Of a stretch of 64,000 bases of DNA, positions 10,180 to 21,954 are shown piece by piece. This DNA comes from Meghimatium bilineatum (Eukaryota > Mollusca > Gastropoda > Stylommatophora > Philomycidae): NCBI GenBank assembly GCA_034231615.1, contig CM067298.1:9600140-9664139 (forward strand), written 5' to 3'. Under the pieces are notes generated by a model. The model searched no databases. It had not been told where the DNA came from and saw only the letters and a list, made by a program, of their open reading frames with translations. Within the stretch, counting starts at the first letter, position 1; the number at the start of each line of letters is the position of its first letter. The position numbers and the translations under genes are program-made.

Positions 10180-11150
10180 AATGCTAGAACCCCTGCTGTT
10201 TACAGCTACAGTGCAATAACTTGGTTACATTTATGTAATAGCGCATCAGTTGGAGTGCTGAAGTAATAACAACATAAACATATGGTAATTTAACGTGGCA
10301 TGACCGTTGACAATACAGGGCGCACTGGCTAATGGAAAAAATACTTCTTAGTGACTCAGATAACTATTTCCGTGATTGTCATTTGTCATTATTGAACAAC
10401 GAAATAGAGGCCAAGATAGACAAAGCATAGTTAGTGTCTTTTAGGGATGTAGGGAGTTCTTCCAATAACAGTTGAACGACACTATCCAGGAAGTCAGAAA
10501 TGCGTGCCATGTCATGAACATGTTGAGACAAACATGATGGAATATCTTGTGAATCTCTGTTAAAATATGCATATACGTTGTTTTTAAACTTTGAGTATAC
10601 TTTGTGACAGCCAATGAAAATAAAGAAAATAGTCAAATTAGTCATAGTAGAAGACTTGTTTTTTCCATTATCCAATAGATCTTACAAATCCGAAGGTCAC
10701 GATATGATAATTAGTAACTGTAAACTGTTATGTAAACAAACAAAAACCAACATAGTAAGCTATCGCGTACCAAGCAAACACATGACATGTTTACTCGGCG
10801 TATGACCATAGACAGCTTATTTAATAATCTGTAGCTTTTCTGGAAGTCTAGAATCTGGTACTAGCAGGCTTGGAAAACATATTATGACATGGCTGAGAAA
10901 ACAAACGGGTTGTATTGATAGATGGATGAGATTTTCTTGTGAGAAGATATTCAGGAATAGTTAGATTTTCTGAAAATGATATATATATGTTTCGTTAAAC
11001 CTTTTCAATGGTTTATATTTCGGTCTGCATCACGTTGCAGAGATCGGATGTGTTGGACACTTATTGCAGCAGTGCTGGAAACTAAAAGGGATTTACGTTC
11101 AAACGACAGACCACAGTTTCCGATACAAAGAGTATGATTCTTTTATTTTC
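10180..11150. other. no gene; contains dispersed repeat at 10595-10695
   Basis: Mostly unique AT-rich DNA. At about 10595-10695, TGTGACAGCCAATGAAAATA + AAG and a following GTCA.TAGAAGACTT..CCAATAGATCTTAC match the family at 155-260. No coding motif is seen. Confidence 0.45.
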
Positions 11151-11159
11151 TCTTTATAT

Positions 11160-11635
11160 CCCTCTATGTCTTGCAGCGTCAGGGGTAGAAGAATTCTCTA
11201 GAGATGACCTCTATGTCTTGCAGCGTCAGGGGTAGAAGAATTCTCTAGAGATGACCTCTATGTCTTGCAGCGTCAGGGGTAGAAGAATTCTCTAGAGATG
11301 ACCTCTATGTCTTGCAGCGTCAGGGGTAGAAGAATTCTCTAGAGATGACCTCTATGTCTTGCAGCGTCAGTGGTAGAAGAATTCTCTAGAGATGGTCTCT
11401 ATGTCTTGCAGCGTCAGGGGTAGAAGAATTCTCTAGAGATGACCTCTATGTCTTGCAGCGTCAGTGGTAGAAGAATTCTCTAGAGATGACCTCTATGTCT
11501 TGCAGCGTCAGGGGTAGACGAATTCTCTAGAGATGGTCTCTATGCCTTGCAGCGTCAGTGGTAGAAGAATTCTCTATAGATGGCCTCTATGCTTTGTAGC
11601 GTCAGGGGTATAAGAGTTCTCTGGAGACGGCATTG
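11160..11635. repeat. 47-bp minisatellite, about 10 copies
   Basis: The unit GACCTCTATGTCTTGCAGCG + TCAGGGGTAGAAGAATTCTC + TAGAGAT repeats at an exact 47-bp period, with variants GGTCTC and AGTGG. Copies decay toward 11635. Confidence 0.95.
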
Positions 11636-11704
11636 CCTTCTTAGACCTCTCCATGTTTTCTACGAGCGTTTCAATTCTACACTGTTAGTTTGCTAGACCA
11701 GACA

Positions 11705-12108
11705 TAATGTCGTTTCAGAGTCTTCGAATGATTAAACAGTGCTCTAATCTATCCCATTCCGAGAAAGAAATCACGTATTCTATTGAGAAAGCACTGAAAC
11801 ACAATCACATTCAGAAAAGAAATTGCTACTCTACCGAAGATCAGGCAACCTACCTCTCTCAAGAGATTGAGGACGCCTTTAAAGATAAGAAACTGGTACT
11901 AGCAGCATGGATAGACCTCAGGAAAGCATTTGACAAGGTTTGGAAAGAAGGACTCTTAAAGATATTGCGAAATTGCAGGGTTAGCTCAAGAATGTACAAA
12001 TGAGTAAAAGCATACCTGCATAATAGAAGAGTCAGGGTACAATTGGATGGTCGCAAGAGCAAGAAAGTTCTACTGTGTAACAGTCCCATTCCTGTACAAT
12101 AGTTCATT
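11705..12108 (+). mobile_element. LINE reverse transcriptase fragment, Jockey/CR1-like (family G)
   Basis: One open frame from ATG 11707 to TGA 12001 (98 codons) contains STEDQATYLSQEIEDAF, then AAWIDLRKAFDKVWKEGLL. That is RT block A, with the first catalytic Asp in WIDLxKAFD. After the stop, the same frame goes on with KAYLHNRRVRVQLDGRKSKK. The later RT blocks (PQG, YADD) are missing. This clade differs from the other RT pieces here. AT-rich repeats follow directly. Confidence 0.85.
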
Positions 12109-12160
12109 AAATTTGTGTTCGAGAGTTTTGATAAGAGTTGGAATTAACTAGCTTTCTCAG

Positions 12161-12278
12161 TTAGTTCTGCAGTTAGTTAATTTAATTAGCTATATAGTTA
12201 ATTTGTTAATTTTTTAGCTTATTAGTTGTATATTTAATTAGTTAATTATATTGCGAATTAGTTATATATTTACTTAAT
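12161..12278. repeat. 118-bp duplicated AT-rich segment, copy 1
   Basis: Identical in length and with about one mismatch to 15514-15631. It contains TTAGTTCTGCAGTTAG at the start and ATTTACTTAAT at the end. Copy 1 ends exactly where a GAA-tailed SINE fragment begins. Confidence 0.85.
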
Positions 12279-12390
12279 CGGATGTGCTGGGCATACAAGG
12301 CGCATAACGGTGGCACAACGTAATCACGCTCCCGGCGGAAATAGCACGGATATCCGTGATGTGATAGCGAATGGAGCGAACGCAAAACAA
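12279..12390 (+). mobile_element. GAA-tailed SINE fragment
   Basis: CGGATGTGCTGGGCATACAAGG, later GCTCCCGGCGGAAAT and GCGAATGGAGCGAACGC, match the copy at 61860-62015. The GAA tail itself is lost. Confidence 0.55.
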
Positions 12391-13370
12391 ACTAATGCAC
12401 AAATGTTGAGTAAATAGTGACATATTATGAACAGGTATTGTATAATACTTTTCTCTGGAATTATTCTCAGCATATCTAATTGAAACTTTGATTCTATATT
12501 GGGAACCCTGACACATTTCACAATAAGAATAACACATTTTGTACTATCTCAAAAACATTAGATAATAGTTGGAATAATCATTTAACTAAAAACAGTTAAT
12601 GTAAAAAAAAAACTGTCAAATACTGCATGTTTCCCATTAAGGAGTTGCAGGGAGGGATTTTGTAGCTGTGCGATAAAGGCCGATGCTCGTGCTGTTGCCA
12701 CGTCATGTACAGTGTGGGTTTTTTAATTTATACTCCGACAGGAAAAAAACCTAGTCCTTGCCGGGGAACGAGTTCTAGACCTTACTAGTGTGAGAACAAC
12801 TATCTAACCCTTACTACATAGTAAAGAGATGTATAACTTTATTAAGCACAAACCTTGCATGTATCCTCATTGCTTTCAGGTCTAGAAAAAGCGCACACTC
12901 TCAAAATAACAGTAGAATTAATGTTTCATTGTGAAATCAATGAATGTTGACAATTGCAGAAAATTAATACATGTTAATAGAAAAATATCGTGTTTCAAAT
13001 TCAGCATGTTTTTAGTTACTGATTAAGCAGGCCATGGCTCATGTCCTTTGATTCAGACATTATATTGCTAGGAAGAATATGTTTTTAGTAGATTATACAT
13101 AAATAGAAACGTGACCAGTTAAAAACTGAATTAGGCCTTAAGTTGTCCCAAACATCTGGCAACCCTGGAGTGAAACACCTGTACATAGTTCATAGTCGCA
13201 AGCTTGATAATGAGATTACAAGAGACGCCACTTATTTATATTTTCAAACTCCTCAGGGCTGACATACAGCTCTCTGTAGATGTCTGACTCTGTGTGCCGA
13301 TGCTTCGCCTTCATCTTGTTTAGTATATCCACATCTCAAAGACATCAGTTGTTGATATTTTAGGATATGA
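12391..13370. other. no gene seen
   Basis: AT-rich sequence without recognisable elements. Confidence 0.5.
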
Positions 13371-13376
13371 CTGACA

Positions 13377-14110
13377 TCAGGCAGAGTTATTGGGGTGAAA
13401 AGTGAGAAAAAGTTTGACTTTGTCCAAAGTGGAAATCCTCCCAGTGTTCAAGAGGACATCCAATCGGGAGAGGCTGCACACTTGAAACAGGGCGGACAAG
13501 AGGACCCTGTCGGGGTATAGGTGACAGCGAAAGAAATCCACTATCTCACTCATCGAGAAATATCTCCTGACTACTACACAGACGCAGGAAGCGAAGAAAT
13601 TGACACAATGGAAGGGAATCGTGACAGGCAGAGGAATGAGAGGAGGTGTAGAGGAGAAAGTTATGGGCATCAGTCGGTTTGTAGTGTATGAATGTATTAA
13701 GATAGGAAGGTTGAATAGTGATGGATATGTCCAGAAATTTCTTATGGGAGGTAGAGATCTCGGATGTGAACTTGATCGTCGGGTTAAAGTTGTCGAAGAA
13801 ACGTTAAAGATCAGCATCAGATATGCCAGTGATGCCGATCCCATCAATATATCCATGGATCTCTACTAGGAAGGGCTAACCCTGGTGCTCAAGGTGACCT
13901 ATAAACAAGCAAACATAGTTGGGTGGGAAGCCTCTACCGCCTTGATACCCTCGTCAACACTAGGAGGTCTTACACTTCGGACAGGATCGAACTTGTTCTC
14001 TTTTCACCCCCATAGCTCTGCTGTTCGTCATGTCCTACTCCGACACATCCTTCTTCTCCAGTCGGATCCCAGGAGATGGGAAGTGTTCTGAGACTACCCT
14101 CTGGTTGTTT
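13377..14110. other. unclassified region with long open frames on both strands
   Basis: A 159-codon frame on the minus strand (13377-13856) and an 89-codon frame on the plus strand (13600-13869) overlap. The plus-strand frame that follows (13885-14091) contains LKVTYKQANI, faintly like the xxVTYKRPxN text near the end of Penelope-like RT proteins. No RT motif, zinc knuckle or GIY-YIG domain can be read. Base composition is less AT-rich than the surroundings. It could be a decayed retroelement; I cannot assign it. Confidence 0.25.
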
Positions 14111-14219
14111 ACAGACAACTTAAGCAACAGACGTTTCTAATAATTTTGGCACCATCAGCTCCAAACGTAAATGTTACATCTGCGCCTATGTGACCCTGTC
14201 TATCAATATCCCCAAAGAC

Positions 14220-14410
14220 ACCTTAACCACCGAAGAGACTGTCTCACGTGTGGCCCAGACGGAGATGGATAGATGACATCTGAGAAATATTGAAACAACA
14301 ATGCTGCACTATGCCAGTGACATCACAGCAAAAGAAAGAAGACTTCGGCTCCAAATGATGCCTAGGCAAATATAGATAGGACAAGCAAAGAGAAGACATG
14401 ACAAATGTTC
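14220..14410 (+). mobile_element. possible LINE tail fragment
   Basis: The frame SHVWPRRRWIDDI-stop resembles the GRPRRRWIDDI tail of LINE polyproteins, followed by a degraded KRKKTS stretch. It is too short to place in a family. Confidence 0.35.
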
Positions 14411-15055
14411 AACATTTCTACAGAGTTGTCCACTGTACATTACAATAAGAAAACTACAGTTATCTTAAACAACACTGAGAGACAATCTCTACGGCTTTGC
14501 TTCGAGAGACCGATGACCACATTTCAGCGCAATGAAGAAATCCCGACCAATGTACGAGTCACAAGATAGAACGAAGGAGAAGTAGTTACTACTGTATACT
14601 TTTTTTTAAGTCGCTAGCAAAAATGAGAAAAACATGTTTTGTTTACTTTAAAGGCGCATATATAAAATTGTACCTAATATTGTGTTTCTTGAAGTTCAAA
14701 ATTCCAGAGCAAATTAAAAATAGTTAAGAACAGCATAAGACATAAAAAGAAACCTAAATTTGGAGCGAAAGTAGGAAAATAGTGTAAAAAGTAAGTAAGT
14801 TAAATCAGAAACTATAAACAGCCTAAAAAACAACAAAAAAACAACACGGTGAACTAATGAGGACAACGGCTTTGCCATTTCGAAAGGTAAATCTATTTGA
14901 GAACTGAAAAATTCGACACCATGTTTCCCTCTTCTGAAATTATCTTCTTCACCGAGTGCAGTGTTTTTTTTTCTTTGTGCATGGTTTTCACTGGTACGTT
15001 ACCAGGGCTCTGGATATTAAGACTGCCGCCTTCCAGGCATGTCAAAAGAGACGAA
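14411..15055. other. no gene seen
   Basis: A-rich sequence with no motif I recognise. Confidence 0.45.
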
Positions 15056-15059
15056 TAAG

Positions 15060-15350
15060 AAGGCTGGTTGATAAGTTAATTAATTATGTAGTTTATTATA
15101 TATTTAAAGAGCTATAAATATATATGTTGTTATATATTAAATTAATTATTTATAAAGTGATTTATATATTAAATTAATTATTTATAAAGTGATTTATATA
15201 TTAAATTAATTATTTATAAAATGATTTATATATTTAATTAATTATTTATAAATTGATATATTTAATTATTTATTTATAAAGTGATTTATACATTTAGTTA
15301 ATTATGCAATTAGTTATAATATTTTACAATTATTAGTTAAATAGTTAGGG
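15060..15350. repeat. AT-rich imperfect tandem repeats
   Basis: Units of about 30 bp such as TTAATTATTTATAAAGTGAT + TTATATATTAAA. Confidence 0.8.
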
Positions 15351-15479
15351 GAATCGGGTTTTCAGTTGTTAGTGAACTGCCTTTCTGTTCAAGTGATCTG
15401 AGGTTCAATTTTCTAGGTTGACTACATCATTCTTAGGTAGTTGGCCGTGAAATATATGCCTTAATCGCGTGGACAACAA

Positions 15480-15840
15480 CAAGAGTATTTAGTTAGTTAT
15501 ACAATTTATTTCATTAGTTCTGCAGTTAGTTAATTTAATTAGCTATATAGTTAATTTGTTAATTTTGTAGCTTATTAGTTGTATATTTAATTAGTTAATT
15601 ATATTGCGAATTAGTTATATATTTACTTAATTATGTAGTAAATGAGTTATATATTAAACTAATTAGTTATATAGCTAGTTAAAAATTAATTAGCTTATTT
15701 TGTAGTTAGTTACATTGTATATTAGCTTGTTATAAAGCTATTCAGTTATATATTTAATTAGCTAGTTATATAGTTAGTTATTTTAATTGGTTAGTTATTT
15801 TGTTAATTAGTATTTAACTAGCTAGTTATTTAGCTTGCAA
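15480..15840. repeat. AT-rich TTAGTTA repeats, including 118-bp duplicate copy 2
   Basis: 15514-15631 duplicates 12161-12278. The rest is low-complexity TTAGTTATATAGTTAG-type sequence. Confidence 0.8.
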
Positions 15841-15864
15841 GAAGAAATTAGTCTCTGGTATGGG

Positions 15865-16330
15865 GGGGGGCGCTATCAGCGACTAATTTCTTCTTTTTTT
15901 CATATTCTCTTCCCTCCGTCTTGACATTACTCATTGTTGCCCCCCCCCCCCAACTCTGCTATTACACCTATCATGTTGGCGGACACTGGATATATTACTT
16001 ACTACTTTATCACCAATGGACACTGTCTATTGATCTCTGTCTATTTCTGTCTTCCAATAGTGCGAAAATGTGTGCTCAATTATTGAACGTACTCTATTTT
16101 TCATTTATTAGAAATGACGTCGTAACTACACTTGATCTTGTTTTTTGGTGTTTTTATTCGCTTTCCAGTCATTCTATTTGTCAGTATTTTTATGATTTTA
16201 TGAGTTTTAGTGTTGTTTCTTGAAAAAAAAGGTCCCGGTTGGACCGCAACGTAGAAAATTGTCCTTTTTATATATTTTATTGTTACTTTCTGGCAAGTGT
16301 GAATGCGATCAACAATCATTCACATGGGGA
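15865..16330. other. no gene; G9 and C10 tracts
   Basis: GAAATTAGTC...GGGGGGGG (15846-15872) is followed by GACTAATTTC, a short inverted repeat around the G tract, and then a C10 run at about 15940. No coding signal. Confidence 0.4.
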
Positions 16331-16339
16331 AAGACTATA

Positions 16340-16770
16340 GACAATATACAATTATTATTATTTTAATAGTTATGATTAATTTCGTAGTTATTGTTATTAT
16401 TAAATTATTTGTATGTGTTATAATTATTGTGTTAGTAATTGTTATTATGATTATTTTAGTAACATTTTTATTGTATTTTATTAGTTATTATTTTTTATGC
16501 AGTAATTATTATTATGATATTAGAAATAATTGTTATTATTATTTATTTAATATTAGTTGTTAATATTATTTCAGCAGCAATTGCTATTGTTGTTATTTTA
16601 TTAGTAATTATGATGATTATTATTTTAGTAGTAACTATTATCATTATTATTATTATTATAGTAGTATTGCTACTATTACTATAATTTATAATTATTGCAG
16701 TAAAAATTGTTATTATTATTGCAGTTGTAATTATTATTATTATTATTATTATTGCTGTAATTGTTATTAT
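16340..16770. repeat. ATT/TTA-rich low-complexity tract
   Basis: Interrupted (ATT)n and (TTATTA)n over about 430 bp. The 86-codon open frame across it (16303-16563) is an artefact. Confidence 0.9.
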
Positions 16771-16924
16771 TTAAACTTTTGAAAAAATAATTCGACAAGA
16801 ATGGTAGCGATATAAAGAGTAAAGTTTCAATATTTCACGTCATGAGGGGTTTACCGTGTCAAGCCGGAGTTTCTAATTGACCAATGGCATAGCTAGGGAT
16901 GATATCAGCATCAGGCCTGGATAT

Positions 16925-17083
16925 CTTCTTCTTCAACGTTCATTCTCAAACTCCCGCTGGATTTCTCTTGTAGCAGAACAATGTTCCTACTATATTTCTA
17001 GAAGGATGTAGTCCAGTGAAAGGAAATGGGTCGTGTCGCCGTTTTATTTGCGTCAATGGCCTGCCACGCCCGTCTTCGGCGGA
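16925..17083 (-). mobile_element. GAA-tailed SINE, short form, with 12-bp TSD
   Basis: AGGCCTGGATAT occurs perfectly at 16913-16924 and 17084-17095 and defines a 159-bp insert. Read on the minus strand it starts CCGCCGAAGACG, passes GCAAATAAAACGGCGACACG, and ends GGGAGTTTGAGAATGAACG then (GAA)n. The TSD and the simple-repeat tail indicate insertion by target-primed reverse transcription. There is no coding capacity. Confidence 0.9.
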
Positions 17084-17210
17084 AGGCCTGGATATAAAGA
17101 ATAAAAAGGACTAATACCTACAGCCCTATCAGGTTTTAAGTGTCATTTAGAATAATATGTATACGTCAAACGTTTCATTTGAAATAACTACTTTGATACA
17201 AAATGTGGGA

Positions 17211-17745
17211 GGGGCCTCCATAAATTACGTCAACAATTACGCGAAGGGAAGGGGGTCTGAACATATTTGACATTTTTAGACAAAGGGTAGGGATGTCGTT
17301 TGACAAAAGTTGACGTAACCAATATTTTAAAAAAAATATACTATTTAAATGATTTCTTCTTCTTCATCATCGTTCATTCTCAAACTCCCGCTTCTAGTAG
17401 GTCAATTGTCCTACTAGACTTTCAGCAGGATGTTGTCCAGCGAATGAAAATGAGTTGTGTCGCCGTTTAATTGCGCCAATGGCTCGACTCATCCATCTTT
17501 GGAGGAAATTAAATGATCTGATCCTTAAAATTTTTATGAAATTGTGAGACATAACATAAATTTGTTGGTACTTTTTCTGCAAATTCTGTGTTGAAATAGG
17601 GGGGGGGGGTGCTTTATGACAAAATTAAACGGGGGATGGGGGGGGTGTAGGAGTAAAGAAGTTTCCTGAATGCTTGACAGTTGTGGACAAGACGAAGGGG
17701 GTCAAAAATTGATCAAATTATACACAGCCGCTAAATGCCTATGTA
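17211..17745. mobile_element. MITE-like element (ACGTCA-end family) carrying a nested SINE
   Basis: Left end GGGGCCTCCATAAATTACGTCA; right end, read in reverse, GCGGCTGTGTATAATTTGATCA, a degraded inverted pair. Inside are a GGGGGTCTGAACATATTTGACA stretch and G-rich tracts at about 17601 and 17638. A short SINE (17354-17508) sits in the middle, so the MITE is older than the SINE. Confidence 0.5.
17354..17508 (-). mobile_element. GAA-tailed SINE, short form, with 9-bp TSD
   Basis: TTAAATGAT is present at 17345-17353 and 17509-17517 around a 155-bp insert. The tail (CTTCTTCTTCATCATCGTTC on plus) and head (TTCCTCCAAAGATG on minus) match the other short copies. Confidence 0.85.
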
Positions 17746-17810
17746 ACGGAAGGGAATGAATCTCAGAGATGAAGTGAATAATTTGTGATCTGAAATGGCA
17801 AGTCTACAGT

Positions 17811-17985
17811 TGATATGTGTATGTACACTGACGTTCTACTGCAGAAACTGAGGTTTGCTTGATGTACTTGATATGTGTATGTACACTGACGTTCTACTGC
17901 AGAAACTGAGGTTTGCTTGATGTACTTGATATGTGTATGTACACTGACGTTCTACTGCAGAAACTGAGGTTTGCTTGAAGTACTT
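17811..17985. repeat. 58-bp tandem repeat, 3 copies
   Basis: TGATATGTGTATGTACACTG starts at 17811, 17869 and 17927. The copies are almost identical. Confidence 0.95.
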
Positions 17986-18051
17986 TCATAATTTTCATGA
18001 GATACACGTTTTAACACAGTTGATTATAACTAGTAATAAATTGAATGAGAA

Positions 18052-18211
18052 AACCCTCCCAAAACGTATGTGCTGGGCCATTAGCGCAAATAAAGCGACG
18101 ACACAACGCATTTCTATTCTCTGGACTACATCCTGCTGGAAATCTAGTAGAAACATTGTCCTACTATAAGATAGATCCCGGGGGAGTTTGAGAATGGACA
18201 CTGAAGAAGAA
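18052..18211 (+). mobile_element. GAA-tailed SINE, short form, with 9-bp TSD
   Basis: GAATGAGAA lies at 18043-18051 and at 18212-18220. The 160-bp insert reads CGTATGTGCTGGGCCATTAG near the 5' end, CTCTGGACTACATCCTGCTG in the middle, and GGGAGTTTGAGAATGG then (GAA)n at the 3' end. Confidence 0.85.
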
Positions 18212-18324
18212 GAATGAGAAGACACTATAGAAAACACAGCATTGAGATTTGAGTTAGGTTACTTTTAGCATATTCGTTTTGTATTTATTCGTGTGCTTTC
18301 CATGTGGATACATTTCAATGTATG

Positions 18325-18720
18325 CTTACAATGTGTGCTTTCACGGACACTAACAAAAGAACAAGAGAGAAAGCTTACTACATGTGAAATGAGATGTCTA
18401 AGAAAAGCTGCAAACATAACAAGAAGAGATCATGTGATGAATAAAGAAATTACAAGAAATATTAAAACATCATCTGTGATCAAATATATTGAGAAACGAG
18501 GCTGAAATGGTTCGGAACCGTAATAAGAATGAAACTTTTTTTGCCAGCGGAAAAAGCATACAACATTAAAATAGAAACAACAGGATGCACAAGAACCCAA
18601 GAAGAATGTAGATTAAAGAAGCTACTAACATTATGAGACATCGCAATATTGTATATCAAACAACCAAACGGGCTATAGCTTGAAAACCGATCCTCAATCA
18701 ATCCTGCGACGCCTTTCAAT
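18325..18720 (+). mobile_element. LINE ORF2 3' part, family D
   Basis: The frame reads LTKEQERKLTTCEMRCLRKA, then ITRRDHVMNKEITRNI, SVIKYIEKRG, and after a stop in another frame KWFGTVIRM, with AEKAYNIKIETTG beyond. This TKEQERKLTTCEM...RRD..RNEEI text is the region just downstream of the RT domain in several invertebrate LINEs. RT itself is missing. A minus-strand relative lies at 44925-45170. Confidence 0.8.
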
Positions 18721-19975
18721 AAAAGCAAAGAAAAGACAATGGATATATATATATTTATTATGTATTCGTTCCGTACAGCATATCCATTACAAAAATCCTG
18801 TATATGAATCCCGTTATTTCACCGAAACGTCGATTTCGCGTGTTATGTGTTACCAGTGATTACAGTATCGTGTTTTATGCTCGCGTAACATTTCCAAGTA
18901 TGTTGTAGAAGGAAGGTTTGGGGGATAAACTGACAACCTGTAACCTGTGAAAAAGTCATCATTGTCACATCTTTTCTGAGTTTCTTACTTTTGTCGTCTA
19001 ACAAATAATCCCCATGGAGAACGAGGAGACGCAGGTCAGCGGAAAGTGCATATTTGTCCATTTACGCATGTGGTTGCGTCTGTGGGTCTCACCAATGGCC
19101 CACTAGACATACCATCCATGCAACAGAAAACCTTAGTGGATGACATGCCGTTATATTGAGGTTATCTTCTTATAGAAGCTTCATGGCACGTCATCTATAC
19201 AATTATGATTTTGTTTTGTTGAAATGTTTTACATGTTTGCCAGAATATATGTGTATGCACCCTCTGTGGTTGGGAGGGAGCCAGAGATGTACTGTGCAGC
19301 ACTGAGGAGGAGGAAACTGACATCACTGTTTTTCCTATGGCTGAGGCCCATCATAGAGGCACAGTGACTCAGGACGTGACAATCCTTTTGACTTGAACAT
19401 TTGGTTGCATGCCTGGAGCAATAGAGAAGTTCGGCATAACCAGTAGTCAACTGGTGGCGGGGAATGAGCACAGTGAGCCCTATCTTGGCTACAGTGGCTA
19501 GGAGCAGTGCATAGGTTTAAACCTACCTTCCTGGAGGTGTGATAGTTATTCTCTGACTCTGTCCCGGGGTGAGCCGAAAATCCACAGACTTCCCAGCAAT
19601 ATAATGCCATCTAATGGCATTAGGTCAAAGGGCATGAGCCTATGGACTGCTGGATCAGCAACCAACCAACCATTTGTCCATTTGTGGAAAACCTCTAGGT
19701 AGTTGGGAATGCAAGATGTGCCACCATTGCAGATGTGTTAACAAATCTGACAGTTGAATGATGAGTTAGATGGCATAAAGGGGGGGGGGGGTATTGTGCT
19801 CCTGGCAGGACGTGATAACTCTGGGATACTAGCACACTGTAATGTATCCGTTTCGGGACTAAACATTCATCAATCCTCCTTCCATATATATTCATGCCTT
19901 TAAGACCTTGTGTCCCGGTGTTGTCTCAGTTATACAACAGAGAATAACCTGTGCTTCTGTCGAAAAGACTATAGT
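18721..19975. other. no assigned gene; GC-richer patch at 19230-19640
   Basis: 19230-19640 is visibly less AT-rich than its surroundings and stays open on the minus strand (19335-19610, 91 codons), but I recognise no domain. A G12 run occurs at about 19783. Confidence 0.35.
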
Positions 19976-19977
19976 CT

Positions 19978-20130
19978 TTCAAAAACTACCCGCTCACAGC
20001 TAAATTGGATTATTTCATCATCATAATCATCATCATGTGTCAAGAGCTACCTGCTCACAGCTAAATTGGATTATTTCATCATCATAATCATCATCATCAT
20101 GTGTCAAGAGCTACCTGCTCACAGCTAAAT
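19978..20130. repeat. about 61-bp tandem repeat, 2.5 copies
   Basis: ACTACCYGCTCACAGCTAAA + TTGGATTATTTCATCATCAT recurs three times with CAT-triplet length changes. Confidence 0.85.
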
Positions 20131-20174
20131 GAATTATTTAATGTTCACCATCACCGTTTAAAAAATACTCTTCT

Positions 20175-20360
20175 ACGATGAGATGAAGAATGGCGTGCGC
20201 TCACAAAATGAACAAAAGAAGTGTGACAAGGATACGTTAAAGACCTCCTCACTGACAATCTCTTACATAAACCATGACACATGGGGAGATGTTACATTCA
20301 GCAGAGCTACACGGCGTTCTGCAGTAAAAAAATTGGCTCATTCTGTGAAAAATAAATAAA
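20175..20360 (+). mobile_element. LINE tail fragment, family J, copy 1
   Basis: With frame changes it reads KCDKDTLKTSSLTI, then INHDTWGDVTFSRATRRSAV. This matches the (R)CYKDxLKxSLKxxxI...WE..A.NRATWRSAV tail known from animal LINE proteins. The piece at 58535-58700 is the same family. Confidence 0.6.
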
Positions 20361-20764
20361 TACAGGAGTTCAACGGAAAGAGTAGACAGAAAGTCACGAG
20401 CAGATCAAACAGCATCAATAATGATCATCCCATGTCTAAACTATCCAAGGACCATTACGGTCATAATGGGCCTTTATATATTACACATGAACTCATAGAC
20501 AGGAGCATACATCTGACCGAATTTCATAAGATGGATGCAACAAATCTCATTGTTGTGTGATGGATGAACAACAACACTAGTGATAAGCAAAAAAAACTTC
20601 AAAAGATTTACCAGATTTCGCATGTATTTATCATCGCCACTTTCTGTGAGTGGTGAAACGTCACAACTTGTATGGTTTTAGCACGTGATGAGGCATGGTT
20701 CCCATTCCAAGACTGCCATGCAAGGGGCAATAAAAAAGTAGAAGAGATGAGAATAAGGGAAATT

Positions 20765-20921
20765 ACGATTTGTTAATATTACGGATTGGTTAGGATTACA
20801 ATTAAGATTTGTTAATATTACGGATTGGTTAGGATTACAATTAAGATTTGTTAATATTATGGATTGGTTAGGATTACAATTAAGATTTGTTAATATTACG
20901 GATTGGTTAGGATTACAATTT
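20765..20921. repeat. 39-bp tandem repeat, 4 copies
   Basis: The unit AAGATTTGTTAATATTACGG + ATTGGTTAGGATTACAATT has nearly no variation. Confidence 0.95.
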
Positions 20922-21117
20922 ACTACACAGATAGAAAGGGTTGAGTGCAGAGAAGCAGGGCAGAAGTTGGTTAATTTATTCAAAGTTGCAAACCCGCGAG
21001 CCTGAAGTTTTATGAGATTGACGCTAATTATGTTAACCATTCTTATCTTCACGTGATCTAGGTCGGATGACGTCACATAAACAAGACTGACGTCAAGTCG
21101 CAAATCTTCTGTTAGTG

Positions 21118-21370
21118 TAATTGATATATTATTTTATCGTTAATATTGATATATTATTTTATCGTTAATATTGATATATTATTTTATCGTTAATATTGAT
21201 ATGCTATTTTATCGTTAATATTGATATATTTTTTATCGTTAATATTGATATGTTATTTTATCGTTAATATTGATATATTTTTTATCGTTAATATTGATAT
21301 ATTATTTTATCGTTAATATTGATATGTTATTTTATCGTTAATATTGATATATTTTTTATCGTTAATAATG
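21118..21370. repeat. 25-bp tandem repeat, about 10 copies
   Basis: The unit is TTGATATATTATTTTATCGT + TAATA, with ATATG and shortened TTTTTT variants. Confidence 0.95.
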
Positions 21371-21410
21371 ATACTTATTTTGCTGACAGGAATGTGAACA
21401 TTTGTCATTC

Positions 21411-21575
21411 TTCCTCTTCTTCTTCTTTATTGTTCACTCTCAAACTCTCACTGGATCTCTCTTGTGCAGAACAATGGCCCTACTAGATTTCCAGCAGGAT
21501 GTAGTCCAGAAAATGGAAAAGAGTTGTGTCGCCTTTTATTTGCGCCAATGGTCCGACACATTCGTCTTCGGAGGA
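21411..21575 (-). mobile_element. GAA-tailed SINE, short form, with 11-bp TSD
   Basis: ATTTGTCATTC is perfect at 21400-21410 and 21576-21586, giving a 165-bp insert. On the minus strand it starts TCCTCCGAAGACGAATGTGT and ends with (GAA)n. The open frames here are chance frames through the SINE, and related nonsense peptides recur in other copies. Confidence 0.9.
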
Positions 21576-21954
21576 ATTTGTCATTCGATTTCCTTCTTCA
21601 GAACATGTTTACAAAAACAATCAAGACCGTACTTCAGTATATAGGTGACACATATAACAAGTCATTCATCTTGGCTGGTCCGAGTTTTATCAATGGTGAT
21701 TTTGTGCATAATTTTTCGCCCGTCAATGAAAATCACGGATTAATAAAAGATTAAGCAAATGATGTGACCAGTTTTAAGGCCTTTATAAAAAGAAGAACGC
21801 CATGAAAAAAACAAACAACCTTATGTTACATCGAAGCCAAATATTACTTCTTGTATACGATAAGTCACATTGACCACGATAACCGGCTATTTCTATTGTG
21901 ATCCAAGGACATACGAAAGACACTACTTTGGCACCACTATATATCACTTGTGGG

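Noticed and set aside
21402-21754. Possible small protein with FQQDVVQ motif
   Set aside because: The frame runs through a SINE; related nonsense peptides recur wherever that SINE lies (28837, 17354).
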